From assembly GCF_000176035.2 (NCBI RefSeq), contig NC_015675.1, forward strand, positions 1,926,001-1,990,000: DNA of 64,000 nt, given 5' to 3'. The stretch's first letter is position 1; each line of letters begins with the position of its first letter. Below, piece after piece: positions 45,639 through 59,183 of this stretch. The position numbers and the translations under genes were made by a program. The stretch comes from Mesorhizobium opportunistum WSM2075. GTDB taxonomy: Bacteria > Pseudomonadota > Alphaproteobacteria > Rhizobiales > Rhizobiaceae. The notes below the pieces were generated by a model. It was given only the letters and a program-made list of their open reading frames with translations. It did no database searches and was not told the origin of the DNA.

Positions 45639-47134
45639 TGGAGGCCAGCCTTGCGGATGTGATCAGCTACCCGCAGCGCTTGCGCCGCGATCGACAGCGC
45701 CGGGTTTACGGCGGCCGAATTGGGCAAAAAGCTGCCGTCGACGACGAACAGGTTGTGGTGGTCGAACGAGCGGCAGAACGGATCGAGCGGCGCGGTCGCC
45801 GGATCGTCGCCCATCTTGACCGTGCCGCACTGGTGCGAGGGGGTGCGCTTGTCGAAGGGGCGCGACAGCACGATCGGGTAACCGCAGGCGCGGAAGTTTT
45901 CGCGCATCACCTTGGTCAGTCCGTCGAGCGACTGCATGTTGGAGCGCCGCCACTGCATGACGATGTCCTTGCCGTCGACCATGATGCGGCTTTCCGGATC
46001 GGGCAGGTCCTCGCACATCAGGTACCAGTCGACGGCGTGGCCGGCCATGAAGTCGAGCGCGAATTTCGGCATCGACTTCACGTTGGCCTTCAGCATATTG
46101 CCGTCGATCTTGCCGAGCAGCTGGACATTGCCCAGAGGTTTGCCGCCCTTGCCGTCGGACAGGTAGTAATCGTTCAGCATCAGCGTCTTCTGGTAGACGG
46201 CATCGTTGCGGCGGCGCGGATCGATCGCCAGCATGGCGCTCGAATTGTGGTTCATGAAATTGCGGCCGACCTGGTCGGAGCTGTTGGCGAGGCCTTTGCC
46301 ATCGGAAGACGGCGAGCGCAGCAGGATAACGGCGGAATTGACCGCGCCGGCGGACAGGATCACCAGCTTCGGCGCGACCTTTTTCAGCTCGCCATTCTGC
46401 CGATAGTGGATGGCAGCAATCGTTTTGCCGTCGGCCGAGGTCTCCAGGTATTCGACATAGCAGCCAGTTTCGAGCCGGATATTGGTGTCCGTCAGTGCCG
46501 CCGTCAGCGGTCCGGTCTGCGCGTCGACCTTGCCCTGGCCGGTGTTGGGAAACGCGTCCCAGCCGGTCTTGCCTTCCTTCAACCAAGTGTCGATATCGAC
46601 GCCGAGCGGCAGCGAGGCGGGATGCAGGCCCAGTCCCTTGAGCTCGGCGCGGGCGCGCGCGATCGGCGCCTCGTCGGGCACCGGCTTATAGGCATAGGGG
46701 ACCGAGTGGAACGGCTCGGTCGGATCTTCGCCCAGTGCGCCGCGGACGCGAAACAGCTGCTCCGCCTTGGAATACCAGGGCTCGAACTCGTCATAGGAAA
46801 ACGGCCAGGCCGGCGAGACGCCGCCGAAATGTTCCATGGCCGAAAAATCTTGCCTGCGATAGCGGATCAGCACCGCGCCGTAGAATTTCGAATTGCCGCC
46901 GACATAATAGTAATTACCAGGGTTGAAGGCCGCTCCACCGGCCTCGCGCCACATCTCCTTCGGCCGGTAGTGGCCGTCGACGAAGATGGAACGCGTATCG
47001 CGCGCATGCGGCGTTGCCGGCAAGGGGTCGCCGCGCTCCAGCATCAGGATCGAGGCGCCGCTGCCGGCCAGGCCGGAAGCAATTGTCGAGCCGCCAATGC
47101 CGGAGCCGATGATGACGATATCGGGATTTGTCAT
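45635..47134 (-). CDS. GMC family oxidoreductase (sugar 3-dehydrogenase-like)
   Basis: A 499-aa GMC enzyme of a branch different from the neighbour at 43236: IVIIGSGIGGSTIASGLAGS at the N-terminus, YYYVGGNSKFYGAVLIRYR, a middle ILSAGAVNSAVILLRS, and the active-site pair in SHQCGTVKMGDD and NSAAVNPALSIAAQALR. The HQCGT and NPALSI forms are those of gluconate 2-dehydrogenase, fructose dehydrogenase and glucoside 3-dehydrogenase large subunits. No small subunit or cytochrome gene is adjacent. Five bases from the ATPase gene upstream. Confidence 0.88.
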   Translation of the reverse strand: MTNPDIVIIGSGIGGSTIASGLAGSGASILMLERGDPLPATPHARDTRSIFVDGHYRPKEMWREAGGAAFNPGNYYYVGGNSKFYGAVLIRYRRQDFSAMEHFGGVSPAWPFSYDEFEPWYSKAEQLFRVRGALGEDPTEPFHSVPYAYKPVPDEAPIARARAELKGLGLHPASLPLGVDIDTWLKEGKTGWDAFPNTGQGKVDAQTGPLTAALTDTNIRLETGCYVEYLETSADGKTIAAIHYRQNGELKKVAPKLVILSAGAVNSAVILLRSPSSDGKGLANSSDQVGRNFMNHNSSAMLAIDPRRRNDAVYQKTLMLNDYYLSDGKGGKPLGNVQLLGKIDGNMLKANVKSMPKFALDFMAGHAVDWYLMCEDLPDPESRIMVDGKDIVMQWRRSNMQSLDGLTKVMRENFRACGYPIVLSRPFDKRTPSHQCGTVKMGDDPATAPLDPFCRSFDHHNLFVVDGSFLPNSAAVNPALSIAAQALRVADHIRKAGLQ

Positions 47135-47139
47135 TTCGC

Positions 47140-48255
47140 TCAGAGGATGCGGTTTTCGGTCGCCGGATCGAAGAATACCGCCTTGGTCAGATTGAAGGCG
47201 AGTGGCGTGCTGGTGCCCGGCTGGATGTTGGCGTCGGCACGCAGCCGCGCCACCACGCCCTTGCCGCCGAGATTGGTGACGGCGAAAGTGTCGGAACCAG
47301 CCGGCTCGACCACTTCGATGTGCAGGTCAGCGGTGGCGATGTTCGAGGCGTTTCGCTCGGCGCCCTCCGGATCGGTCAGTGCCTCCGGGCGAACGCCGAA
47401 AATGATCGGCTTGCCCTGGAAAGCCGACAGGCCCGCCGGGGCACTGGCCATCGGCAAGGTGATGGGCTCGCGCGCCTCGCGCTGCAGCACAACGGACAGT
47501 GCATTGCCTGAGGTGGAGATGGTCGCCGGGATCAGGTTCATCGCCGGCGAGCCCATGAAGTCGGCAACGAACAAATTGCTGGGGTTGTTGTAGATCTCGG
47601 CCGGCGTGCCGAACTGCTGCACCTCGCCGTCGCGCATGACGGCGATCTTGGTCGCCAGCGTCATCGCCTCGATCTGGTCGTGGGTGACGTAGACGATTGT
47701 GGTGCCGGTGGTGGCATGCAGGCGCTTGATCTCGATGCGCATGTCGACGCGCAGCTTGGCGTCGAGGTTGGACAAAGGCTCGTCGAACAGGAACAGCTTG
47801 GGGTCGCGTACCAGCGCCCGCCCCATGGCGACGCGCTGGCGCTGGCCGCCTGAAAGCTGGCTCGGCTTGCGCTGCAGCAGGTGCCCGATCTGCAAAACTT
47901 TGGCCACCTTGTCGATCGCCTTCTGGCGCTCCGCCGCCGGCACGCCGCGCATCTCCATGCCAAAGGAGATGTTGCCGGCCACCGTCATGTTCGGATAGAG
48001 CGCGTAGCTCTGGAACACCATGGCGATGTCGCGCTTCGAAGGGTGGAGATCGTTGATGGCGCGGCCGTCGACACGGATCTCGCCCGAGGTGATCGTCTCC
48101 AGCCCGGCAATGGTGTTGAGCAGCGTGGACTTGCCGCAGCCGGACGGGCCCACCAGCACCAGGAAGCCGCCCTTTTCCAGCTCGAGGTCGATCCCCTTGA
48201 GTATCTCGACCTGGCCGAAGCGCTTCCTCAGACCATCAATTTCCAGAAAAGCCAT
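47140..48255 (-). CDS. Sugar ABC transporter ATP-binding protein (UgpC/MalK-like)
   Basis: A 371-aa ATPase: Walker A GPSGCGKSTLLN, Q-loop MVFQSYALYPNMTV, signature LSGGQRQRVAMGRA, Walker B LFLFDEPLSNLDAK, switch His in IVYVTHDQIEAMTLA, and a C-terminal TOBE/OB region. This is the MsmX/UgpC/MalK class that serves carbohydrate importers. The start at ATG 48255 follows AAGGAT at 6 bases; an earlier in-frame start at 48318 lies inside the permease gene. Confidence 0.94.
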   Translation of the reverse strand: MAFLEIDGLRKRFGQVEILKGIDLELEKGGFLVLVGPSGCGKSTLLNTIAGLETITSGEIRVDGRAINDLHPSKRDIAMVFQSYALYPNMTVAGNISFGMEMRGVPAAERQKAIDKVAKVLQIGHLLQRKPSQLSGGQRQRVAMGRALVRDPKLFLFDEPLSNLDAKLRVDMRIEIKRLHATTGTTIVYVTHDQIEAMTLATKIAVMRDGEVQQFGTPAEIYNNPSNLFVADFMGSPAMNLIPATISTSGNALSVVLQREAREPITLPMASAPAGLSAFQGKPIIFGVRPEALTDPEGAERNASNIATADLHIEVVEPAGSDTFAVTNLGGKGVVARLRADANIQPGTSTPLAFNLTKAVFFDPATENRIL

Positions 48256-48259
48256 CGGA

Positions 48260-49204
48260 TTATCCTTTGACGGCGCCGGCCATGAGACCGCGCACGAAAT
48301 AGCGGCCGGCGAGCACATAGACGAGAAGGGTTGGGAGTGCGGCGATCATCGCCGCCGCCATGTTGACGTTGTATTCGACGACGCCGGTCGAGGTGTTGAC
48401 GACGTTGTTGAGCGCCACCGTCATCGGCATCGAGTCGCCGGTGCCGGCATAGGCGGAGGCGAACAGGAAGTCGTTCCAGATGTTGGTGAACTGGTAGATC
48501 ACGGTGACGACGAAGATCGGCATCGAGTTCGGCAGCATGATGCGGCGGAAGATCTGGAAGAAGGACGCACCATCGACCTGGGCGGCCTTCACCAATTCCG
48601 TCGGGAACGCTTCGTAATAGTTGCGGAAGAACAAGGTGGTGAAGCCGAGACCGTAGACGACGTGGACGAAGACCAGGTTTACGGTCGGATTGCCGAGCCC
48701 GAAGCTGGTTCCGATCGAATTCTGCAGCGTCACGCCGAAGCGGCCGAGGCTGCCGAGGATCGTGGCCATCGGCAACAGCACCGACTGGAACGGGATGAAG
48801 CAGGCGAACAGCATCAGCCCGAACACCAGCGTGGCGCCGCGAAACCGCCATTTGGTCAGCACGTAGCCGTTCAGCGCTCCGAGCATCGTCGAGATGATGA
48901 CGGCCGGAACCACCATCTTGATGGAGTTCCAGAAATAGCCCTTGATGCCGGCACAGGTGAGGCCGACGCAGGTCTCGCCCCAGGCCTTCAGCCATGGATC
49001 GAAGGTCGGCGCCTTGGGCAGCGCCAGCATGTTGCCGTTCTGGATCTCGTCCATGGTCTTGAACGAGGTGACCAGCATGACGAACAGCGGCATCAGGTAG
49101 AACAGCGCGAACAGCGCCAGCAGCCCATAGATGACGATGCGGTTGACGAGTTTGACATTGACGCCGCCGGAGGCTTGGCGGGCGGGAGTGGTGACAGCGC
49201 TCAT
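48260..49204 (-). CDS. Sugar ABC transporter permease (MalG/UgpE-like)
   Basis: A 314-aa permease with six helices. The first is IVIYGLLALFALFYLMPLFV, followed by the MalG-type SFKTMDEIQNGN. The EAA loop is ELVKAAQVDGASFFQIFRRI. It is the second transmembrane subunit of the carbohydrate importer and overlaps the first permease by 4 bases. Confidence 0.93.
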   Translation of the reverse strand: MSAVTTPARQASGGVNVKLVNRIVIYGLLALFALFYLMPLFVMLVTSFKTMDEIQNGNMLALPKAPTFDPWLKAWGETCVGLTCAGIKGYFWNSIKMVVPAVIISTMLGALNGYVLTKWRFRGATLVFGLMLFACFIPFQSVLLPMATILGSLGRFGVTLQNSIGTSFGLGNPTVNLVFVHVVYGLGFTTLFFRNYYEAFPTELVKAAQVDGASFFQIFRRIMLPNSMPIFVVTVIYQFTNIWNDFLFASAYAGTGDSMPMTVALNNVVNTSTGVVEYNVNMAAAMIAALPTLLVYVLAGRYFVRGLMAGAVKG

Positions 49205-50157
49205 CGCGGCTTCTCCCGCAGTTCGGAATAGAGATAGGGCACGATGATGGCGACGATGGTCATCAGCATGATCACCGCACTTGCCGAGCCGACAGCCATC
49301 TCATTACGCTTGAAAGTGTACTCGTACATGAAGTTGGATGGCAGCCAGGCCGAGCCGCCGGGTCCACCGGAGGTCAGCGCCACGACAAGGTCATAGGACT
49401 TGATGGCAAGGTGGGCGAGCACGATGAAGGCCGACAGGAAGATCGGCCGCAGCAGCGGAATGACGATGCGGCGATAGAGCTGGAAGGTGGTGGCGCCGTC
49501 GATCTGCGCCGCCTTCATGATTTCGCCATCGATGCCGCGCAGGCCGGCCAGGAACATCGCCATGATGAAGCCGGAAGCCTGCCAGACGCCGGCAATGACC
49601 ACGGTGTAGATGACGAAATCCTTGTTCTTGATCCAGTCGAAATGGAAGCTCGTCCAGCCCCACTGGTGCAACGTCTGCTCGAGGCCAAGACCCGGATCGA
49701 GGAACCATTTCCAGGCGACACCGGTGACGATGAAGGAGAGCGCCATGGGATAGAGGTAGATGGGGCGCAGCACGCCTTCGCCGCGGATCTTCTGGTCGAG
49801 CAGGATGGCCAGGAACAGGCCGAGCGCCAGGCAGATCAGGATATAGAGAAAGCCGAAAATACCCATGTTGGTGATCGACGTGTACCAGCTCGACGGCGGG
49901 TCGGTGTCGAAGGTCCAGCCCCACAGCCGCTGATAGGCGCGCGAGCCGGTGATGACATAGGACGGGAAGGTCTTGGAGTTGGTGAAGGACAGATAGATCG
50001 TCCACAGGATGAAGCCGTAGACGAAGACGATGGTGATGGCGAAGCTCGGCGCCAGCACGATCTTCGGCAAGGCGTCCTGCAGGCGCGAGCGCACCGAGGC
50101 GCGTGGCCTGGTGTGCTCCGGCGTCAGCTTGATTTGGCTTGTCGCTACCGTGCTCAT
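49201..50157 (-). CDS. Sugar ABC transporter permease (MalF/UgpA-like)
   Basis: A 318-aa permease with six helices, the first at IVLAPSFAITIVFVYGFILW. The EAA loop is EIMKAAQIDGATTFQLYRRI and the FSAFIVLAHLAIKSYDLVVAL-type segment follows it, as in MalF/UgpA. It is separated from the binding-protein gene by 153 bases that contain a strong hairpin, so its expression is probably lower. Confidence 0.93.
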   Translation of the reverse strand: MSTVATSQIKLTPEHTRPRASVRSRLQDALPKIVLAPSFAITIVFVYGFILWTIYLSFTNSKTFPSYVITGSRAYQRLWGWTFDTDPPSSWYTSITNMGIFGFLYILICLALGLFLAILLDQKIRGEGVLRPIYLYPMALSFIVTGVAWKWFLDPGLGLEQTLHQWGWTSFHFDWIKNKDFVIYTVVIAGVWQASGFIMAMFLAGLRGIDGEIMKAAQIDGATTFQLYRRIVIPLLRPIFLSAFIVLAHLAIKSYDLVVALTSGGPGGSAWLPSNFMYEYTFKRNEMAVGSASAVIMLMTIVAIIVPYLYSELREKPR

Positions 50158-50263
50158 GAGCTCCTCCCGTTTTGGGTCGTCCGTGCTCTGCCGTCAGGCG
50201 GCAAGGCGGCCCGTGCATACGGGTCTTCGGTCGGCATGCTGTTGAGCCGGCCAATCGTTGAGA

Positions 50264-50293
50264 TAAAACCTTCCCCGCCGAAGCGGGGAAGGT
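50264..50293 (-). terminator. Attenuating terminator with UUCG loop after the binding-protein gene
   Basis: On the minus strand, ACCTTCCCCGC and GCGGGGAAGGT form an 11-bp perfect stem closed by a TTCG tetraloop and followed by TTTTATCT. It begins about 18 bases past the binding-protein stop. It is a near-ideal intrinsic terminator placed inside the operon, and should allow only part of transcription to pass to the permeases. Confidence 0.8.
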
Positions 50294-50310
50294 GTTTTCT
50301 GGCGTAGCGC

Positions 50311-51564
50311 CTACTTGGCGTCGTCGATCGCCTTGACCAGCTCGGTCACGGCTTCGTCCGAGGTCTTGATCTGACCATGGACGAACTTGGAGACGACGTC
50401 CTTGTAGGCATTGGCGACTGCCGGAGGCGCGCCGTAGCCCTGGGCCAGCGAACCGAACAGCGTGCCACCTTCATTGGCGGCCTTCAGGTCGGCGATGCCC
50501 TTCTTGCCGCAAGCGTCGAAGTCGGTGTCCGGAACGTCGGTACGGGCCGGAACGGAACCCTTGACGACGTTGAAGGCCGACTGGAAGCTCTTCGACAGGG
50601 TGGCGGTGGCCAGTGCGACCTGGGCGGCCTTGCGGTCGTCCGGAACGTTGAACATGCCGAACATGTCGGAGTTGTAGATCACCGAGCCGTCGGTGCCCGG
50701 GAAGCGATAGCACAGGAAGTCCGTGCCCGGGGTCTTCTTGGCGGCGTGGAACTCGCCCTTGGCCCAGTCGCCCATGACCTGCACCAGGGCATCGCCCTTG
50801 ATGACCATGGCGGTGGCAAGGTTCCAGTCGCGGCCCGAGAAATTCGGGTCGACATAGGTGACGAGCTTGGCGAGGTTGTCGAACGACTTCTTCATCGTGT
50901 CGGACTTGAGCGACGCGTCGTCGAGGTCGTTGAAAGCCTTCTTGTAGAACTCAGGTCCGCCGGTCGACAGCACGACCGAGTCGAACATGGTGGCTTCCTG
51001 CCAGTTCTGGCCGCCGAGAGCGAGCGGGATCACGCCTGCCGCCTTGGCTTTGTCGAGCAGCGCAACGAAGTCGTCGAAAGTCTTCGGCTCGGCGCCGCCG
51101 ATCTTGTCCATGACGGCCTTGTTGATCCACAGCCAGTTGACCGAGTGGACGTTGACTGGAGCCGCGACCCACTTGCCGTCATAGACAGAGAACTTCTGCA
51201 GGGCCGCCGGAACCGACTTGTCCCAGCCTTCCTTCTTCGCCGTCTCGGTCAGGTCGCCCATGACGCCGGCAGCGGCATAGTCGAGCACGGTGTAGCCGAG
51301 CATCTGCGAGGCGGTCGGATAATTGCCCGCCGCGACCATCGCCTTCAGCGCGGTCATTGCAGCGTCGCCGCCGCCACCGGCCACCGGCACGTCCTTCCAG
51401 GCATAGCCTTCCTTGGCCAGATCGCCCTTGAGGACGTTGAGGGCAGCCGCTTCGCCACCCGACGTCCACCAATGCAGCATCTGCACTTCCTTGACGTCCT
51501 CGGCATGGGCCGCGAAAGCGAGCCCCGATGCGAGAGCCGTTCCGATAAGCAGTTTGCGCAACAT
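50311..51564 (-). CDS. Sugar ABC transporter substrate-binding protein
   Basis: A 417-aa type-1 carbohydrate-binding protein. Signal peptide [21 protein letters not shown], cleaved before EDVKEVQ; then [20 protein letters not shown] (family SBP_bac_1), [16 protein letters not shown] and [15 protein letters not shown]. The ATG at 51564 follows GGGAGGAAGTAC. Its organisation resembles glucose/mannose or oligosaccharide importers of rhizobia. Encoded between the aldehyde dehydrogenase and the permeases, it would bind the substrate of the LacI-controlled pathway. Confidence 0.92.
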   Translation of the reverse strand: MLRKLLIGTALASGLAFAAHAEDVKEVQMLHWWTSGGEAAALNVLKGDLAKEGYAWKDVPVAGGGGDAAMTALKAMVAAGNYPTASQMLGYTVLDYAAAGVMGDLTETAKKEGWDKSVPAALQKFSVYDGKWVAAPVNVHSVNWLWINKAVMDKIGGAEPKTFDDFVALLDKAKAAGVIPLALGGQNWQEATMFDSVVLSTGGPEFYKKAFNDLDDASLKSDTMKKSFDNLAKLVTYVDPNFSGRDWNLATAMVIKGDALVQVMGDWAKGEFHAAKKTPGTDFLCYRFPGTDGSVIYNSDMFGMFNVPDDRKAAQVALATATLSKSFQSAFNVVKGSVPARTDVPDTDFDACGKKGIADLKAANEGGTLFGSLAQGYGAPPAVANAYKDVVSKFVHGQIKTSDEAVTELVKAIDDAK

Positions 51565-51622
51565 GTACTTCCTCCCTTGTTGCATTACACGACCGGTGGA
51601 AGCCCACCGGGTCCTTCCCAAC

Positions 51623-53134
51623 TCAGCCGACCCACCATCCGGTGCGCCGGCCGCGATGAAACTGGATTGTCTTTTCCTCTGTATAATCCTCGACGGCGCG
51701 CTTGCCGAGTTCGCGTCCGAGACCGGACTGCTTGTAGCCCCCGAAAGGCAGCTCGGGATAACCTTCCATGAATGTGTTCACCCAAACCGTCCCCGAACGC
51801 ACCCCACGCGCCACCGACATGCAAGTGTCGATGCTGGCGGTCCACACGCCGGCCGACAAACCATAGGGCGTGTTGTTGGCGATGTGCAACGCCTTTTCAA
51901 TCGATTCAAAAGTCAGCACGGAAAGCACCGGACCGAACACTTCCTCACGCGCAATTGCCATGTCATCGGTGACGCCGCGGATGATGGTCGGGTCGAGGTA
52001 TTGGCCGGCATTGGAGGCCAATTGCTTGCCGCCGCTGTAGATGCTGCTGCCGTCGCTTGCCGCTGCCGTAACGTAACCGGTCACCTTGGCCAGGTGGTCC
52101 GACGAGATCATCGCACCGACCTTGGTTCGGTCGTCGAGCGGATCGCCGACTGTCACCTTGGCCGCAAGTGCCTTTACGGCGGCCAGAAAATCCTCGGCGA
52201 TCGCCTCGTGCACGATCAGCCGGCTGCCGGCATTGCAGCATTCACCGGCATTGAAGAAGCCGCCAAACACCGCCGCGTCGGCCGCGGCTTCGAGATCGGC
52301 ATCGGGGAAGACGATCTGGCCGTTCTTGCCGCCGAGCTCCATCGAGACCTTCTTCAGCGACTGCGCGGCGGAAGCCATGGTCATCTTGCCGACGCGGGTG
52401 GAGCCGGTGAAGGACACCATCTCGACCAGGGGATGGCTGACCATCGGTGCGCCGACATCGCCGCCAAGGCCGGCGAGGATGTTGACGACGCCGGCAGGCA
52501 GGCCGGCCTCGATCAGGATGTCGCCGAGCACGAAGGTCGAGGCCGAGGTCATCTCGCTCGGCTTGACCACGGCCGTGCAGCCGGCGGCGAGCGCGAAGGG
52601 CAGTTTCTGGCTGACGATCAGGAACGGGAAATTCCACGGCGTGATGATAGAGACGACGCCGATCGGTTCGCGCAGCACGACGCCCAGCATGGCGTCGCCG
52701 AGATTGGCGTAGCTCTCGCCATGCAGCGTGCGGGCCAGCGATGCGGCATAGCGCCAGATGTCGACGGCACCGCCGATCTCGCCGCGGGCCTGGGCGATCG
52801 GCTTGCCGGATTCCAGCGCATCGAGACGGGCAATGTCTTTAAGCCGAGCTTCGATCAGGTCGGCCGCCTTGTGCAGGAGCGCGGCGCGTTCGGCCGCCTT
52901 CATGCGCGGCCAGGGACCGGTCTCGAACGCCCTGTGCGCGGCTTGCATCGCCGCTTCCACCTCGGCCTCGCCGGCCTGCGCGTAACGCGAAACCGTGAAG
53001 CCATGGCCGGGGCTGTTGCGTTCCAGCGTCCTGCCGTCGCGGGCATCGACATGTTTGCCATCGATCAGCAGCCGATAGGTCTTCGGCGCTGCGGAAGCCT
53101 CGGTGGGCATGGCGATGTTGAGAGGCGCGTTCAT
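51623..53134 (-). CDS. Aldehyde dehydrogenase
   Basis: A 503-aa [39 protein letters not shown], catalytic Glu in [16 protein letters not shown], nucleophile in [27 protein letters not shown], and [13 protein letters not shown] near the end. It is a typical NAD(P)-dependent, betaine-aldehyde-like enzyme. It probably converts an aldehyde formed by one of the two GMC enzymes to an acid. 16 bases downstream of the crotonase gene. Confidence 0.92.
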   Translation of the reverse strand: MNAPLNIAMPTEASAAPKTYRLLIDGKHVDARDGRTLERNSPGHGFTVSRYAQAGEAEVEAAMQAAHRAFETGPWPRMKAAERAALLHKAADLIEARLKDIARLDALESGKPIAQARGEIGGAVDIWRYAASLARTLHGESYANLGDAMLGVVLREPIGVVSIITPWNFPFLIVSQKLPFALAAGCTAVVKPSEMTSASTFVLGDILIEAGLPAGVVNILAGLGGDVGAPMVSHPLVEMVSFTGSTRVGKMTMASAAQSLKKVSMELGGKNGQIVFPDADLEAAADAAVFGGFFNAGECCNAGSRLIVHEAIAEDFLAAVKALAAKVTVGDPLDDRTKVGAMISSDHLAKVTGYVTAAASDGSSIYSGGKQLASNAGQYLDPTIIRGVTDDMAIAREEVFGPVLSVLTFESIEKALHIANNTPYGLSAGVWTASIDTCMSVARGVRSGTVWVNTFMEGYPELPFGGYKQSGLGRELGKRAVEDYTEEKTIQFHRGRRTGWWVG

Positions 53135-53150
53135 CGTGGGTCGTGAATCC

Positions 53151-53919
53151 TCAGGATCTTGAAAATGCCGGTTTCTGCCTGGCCTTGAAGCCGCCGACGC
53201 CGGCTTTGAGGTCGCCGGTCAGCGCAATGAAGCCGCTGGCCAGCGCTTCGGTCGCGGCGGCACTTTCCTCACCTTCGGCAATCGCGATCATCAGCTTGGC
53301 CGCTTCCGTCGCCAGCGGACCGCGCTCGGCGATCTTCTCGGCCCAGGCCTTGGCCTCGGCGAGTGCCTTGCCGGTTTCGACCACCCGGTCGACCACGCCC
53401 AGGGCCAACGCTTCAGGAGCAAGGAGAACCTCGCCGCCCAACGCCATGCGACGCACCGTCTGCGCGCCGAAGCGCCGCACGGCGCGCTGCGTACCGGACC
53501 AGCCGGGCACGACGCCGATGGAGGTTTCGGGGAAGCCCAATTTCACCTGTGTTTCCGCGACCCGGAAATCGCAGGCCGCCGCCAGTTCCAGCCCGCCGCC
53601 CAGCGCGTGGCCCGACAGCACGGCGATGGTCGGTTGCCGCAGCCGCGCCAGCCGGTCGAAGACGCGGTGGCCGTAGCGCACCCATTGCACCTGGAAATCG
53701 GCGGCGCCCATCTGGGCCCACGCCTCGACATCGCCACCGGCACAGAAGCCCTTGCCTTCGCCGCGGATGAGCACGACGCGAACGTCGTCGGCCGCCTCCG
53801 CTTCATCGAGCACTGTTTCGAGCGCGCGAAGCATCGGAATATCCAGCGCGTTGAATTTCTCCGGGCGGCGCAAGGTGACGATGCCGATGGCGCCGTCCTG
53901 CTCGAAGGTGACGAGGCGT

Positions 53920-53927
<8 letters not shown>
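53151..53927 (-). CDS. Enoyl-CoA hydratase/isomerase family protein
   Basis: A 258-aa crotonase-fold protein. The oxyanion-hole segments are KFNALD and GHALGGGLELAAACD, and FCAGGDVEAW is typical. The first catalytic Glu is kept in GFPETSIGVVPG; the second position, in the helix after GTQR (AVRRFGAQTVRRMALGG), appears to be Arg rather than Glu. That suggests an isomerase, hydrolase or lyase reaction rather than classic hydration. The start at ATG 53927 (GGAGG 5 bases upstream) overlaps the CoA-transferase stop by 8 bases. Confidence 0.85.
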
Positions 53928-57589
<3,662 letters not shown>

Positions 57590-57624
57590 CCTGATGCCTC
57601 CTCCCCAATTTCTGTCAATTCTAT

Positions 57625-57636
57625 TGGAACGTTCTA
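57625..57636. promoter_or_regulatory. LacI-type operator O1
   Basis: TGGAACGTTCTA, an 11-of-12 match to the perfect palindrome at 57788, centred on CpG and lying about 36 bases upstream of the lacI start codon. It is suited to autorepression and control of the long minus-strand operon. Confidence 0.72.
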
Positions 57637-57660
57637 ATCACTGCTCCAATCGGGAGTCAA

Positions 57661-57682
57661 TCGGGAATTTTTGGATTCCCGA
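57661..57682. promoter_or_regulatory. Inverted repeat in the divergent promoter region
   Basis: TCGGGAAT and ATTCCCGA form an 8-bp dyad with a 6-base spacer between the two LacI-type operators. It differs from the operator consensus, so it may bind another protein or fold in the transcript. Function unknown. Confidence 0.35.
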
Positions 57683-57787
57683 ATATCGATAATCCGACGC
57701 CGTAGGCCCTGTAATTGCAGAGCTATCGTGCTGCGTTGCAGCAATCCGAGGGAGGTGAATCTCGAATCTTAAAGGTTCTTGATTTAT

Positions 57788-57799
57788 TGGAACGTTCCA
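57788..57799. promoter_or_regulatory. LacI-type operator O2
   Basis: TGGAACGTTCCA, a perfect 12-bp palindrome with the CpG centre favoured by LacI regulators, ends 30 bases before the DUF993 start codon. With O1 the centre-to-centre distance is 163 bp, which would allow looping between the two promoters. Confidence 0.78.
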
Positions 57800-57829
57800 T
57801 TTAATAGGCGCGATTACAGGGAGAGATCG

Positions 57830-58984
57830 ATGGACATAGCCTTGCCTGGTGAGGGTGGCCGCAGCAGCCCCTATGCGCTTGTCGGCCAGCCGGTGCGGCC
57901 GATGATCGGCGCGCGGTTTTCGCGCATTGCCTATGCGGCGGCGCATGTCGTTGCCGATCCACTCGGGATGACCGATCCATGGTCGCGGCCGGCGGTCGAC
58001 TGGGAGCGGACGATGGCGTTCCGCCATCATCTGTGGCGGCTCGGCTTCCGTATCGCCGAGGCGATGGACACCTCGCAGCGCGGGATGGGTTTCGACTGGG
58101 CAAATGCGCAGGAATTGATCCGCCGCTCGATCGCCGAAGCGCGGACCGTCGAAGGCGCCGACCTCGCTTCGGGCGCCGGCACCGATCATCTGGCGCCGGC
58201 GGCGGCCCGGACACCAGACGATGTGATCGCCGCCTATGAAGAGCAGTTCGCTTTCATCGAAGGCCAAGGCGGCAAGGTGATCATGATGGCGAGCCGGGCA
58301 CTGGCGGCTGTCGCAGAGGGCCCGGAAGATTATGCGCGCGTCTACGACCGCCTTTTGAGCCAGACGTCCGGCAAGGTGATCCTGCACTGGCTGGGCGACA
58401 TGTTCGACCCGGCCTTGAAAGGCTATTGGGGCAGCAGCGATTTCGAGACAGCGCTCGATACTGTGGTCGCCATCATCGAGCGTCATGCCGGCAAGGTCGA
58501 AGGCATAAAAATCTCGCTGCTCGATGCCGGCAAGGAAGTCGCGCTGCGCAACCGGCTGCCTGATGGGGTCGTGATGTTCACCGGCGACGACTTCAATTAC
58601 CCCGAACTGATCGCCGGAGACGGCCATGGTCATTCGCACGCGCTGCTCGGCATTTTCGACGCCATCGCACCGGTCGCCAATGCCGCCCTGGCGAAACTCG
58701 CCGAGGGCGACCGCGCCGGGTATGACGCGCTGATGGCGCCGACGGTGCCGCTGTCGCGAAAGATCTTCGAGGCACCGACCGAGTACTACAAGGCCGGCAT
58801 CGTCTTCATGGCCTGGCTGAACGGCCATCAAGACCATTTCACGATGGTCGGCGGCATGCAGTCGGCGCGTGGCATCCGCCACTATGCCGATATCTTTCGC
58901 CTTGCCGACCAGGCAGGCCTGCTGGCCGATCCCGACCTGGCCGTATCCAGGATGAAGAGCCTGTGCGCGGTCGCGGGTTTCTGA
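57830..58984 (+). CDS. DUF993 family (dihydrodipicolinate synthase-like) protein
   Basis: A 384-aa protein that fits DUF993, a branch of the class I aldolase/DapA TIM-barrel superfamily. Recognisable parts are YALVGQPVRPMIGARFSRI, a long central EEQFAFIEGQGGKVIMMASR and the barrel segment GKVEGIKISLLDAGKEVALR, where the lysine of GIKISLLD is a candidate Schiff-base residue by analogy with DapA. The reaction is unknown; an aldol or retro-aldol step on a keto-acid sugar fits the context. ATG 57830 follows GGGAGAGATCG; the upstream in-frame start at 57779 would overlap operator O2. Confidence 0.85.
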   Translation: MDIALPGEGGRSSPYALVGQPVRPMIGARFSRIAYAAAHVVADPLGMTDPWSRPAVDWERTMAFRHHLWRLGFRIAEAMDTSQRGMGFDWANAQELIRRSIAEARTVEGADLASGAGTDHLAPAAARTPDDVIAAYEEQFAFIEGQGGKVIMMASRALAAVAEGPEDYARVYDRLLSQTSGKVILHWLGDMFDPALKGYWGSSDFETALDTVVAIIERHAGKVEGIKISLLDAGKEVALRNRLPDGVVMFTGDDFNYPELIAGDGHGHSHALLGIFDAIAPVANAALAKLAEGDRAGYDALMAPTVPLSRKIFEAPTEYYKAGIVFMAWLNGHQDHFTMVGGMQSARGIRHYADIFRLADQAGLLADPDLAVSRMKSLCAVAGF

Positions 58985-59183
58985 GCCCAGCGGGATCGAC
59001 CAGAAGTATCCCCGCATGGGGTGATTTGTGATCTCGGCGATCGGAGCCGCTGCGTGGGGCCGCCCCGACGTGGCGTGTACCGTTTTAATACAATCCCCAA
59101 TTGGTAGACTCGCGCGGCGCACCGGCAGTTAATTCCTCCGTCAGGCCAAAAGGAGGGAAAAGGCCGCGGATCGGGAGGAAACG

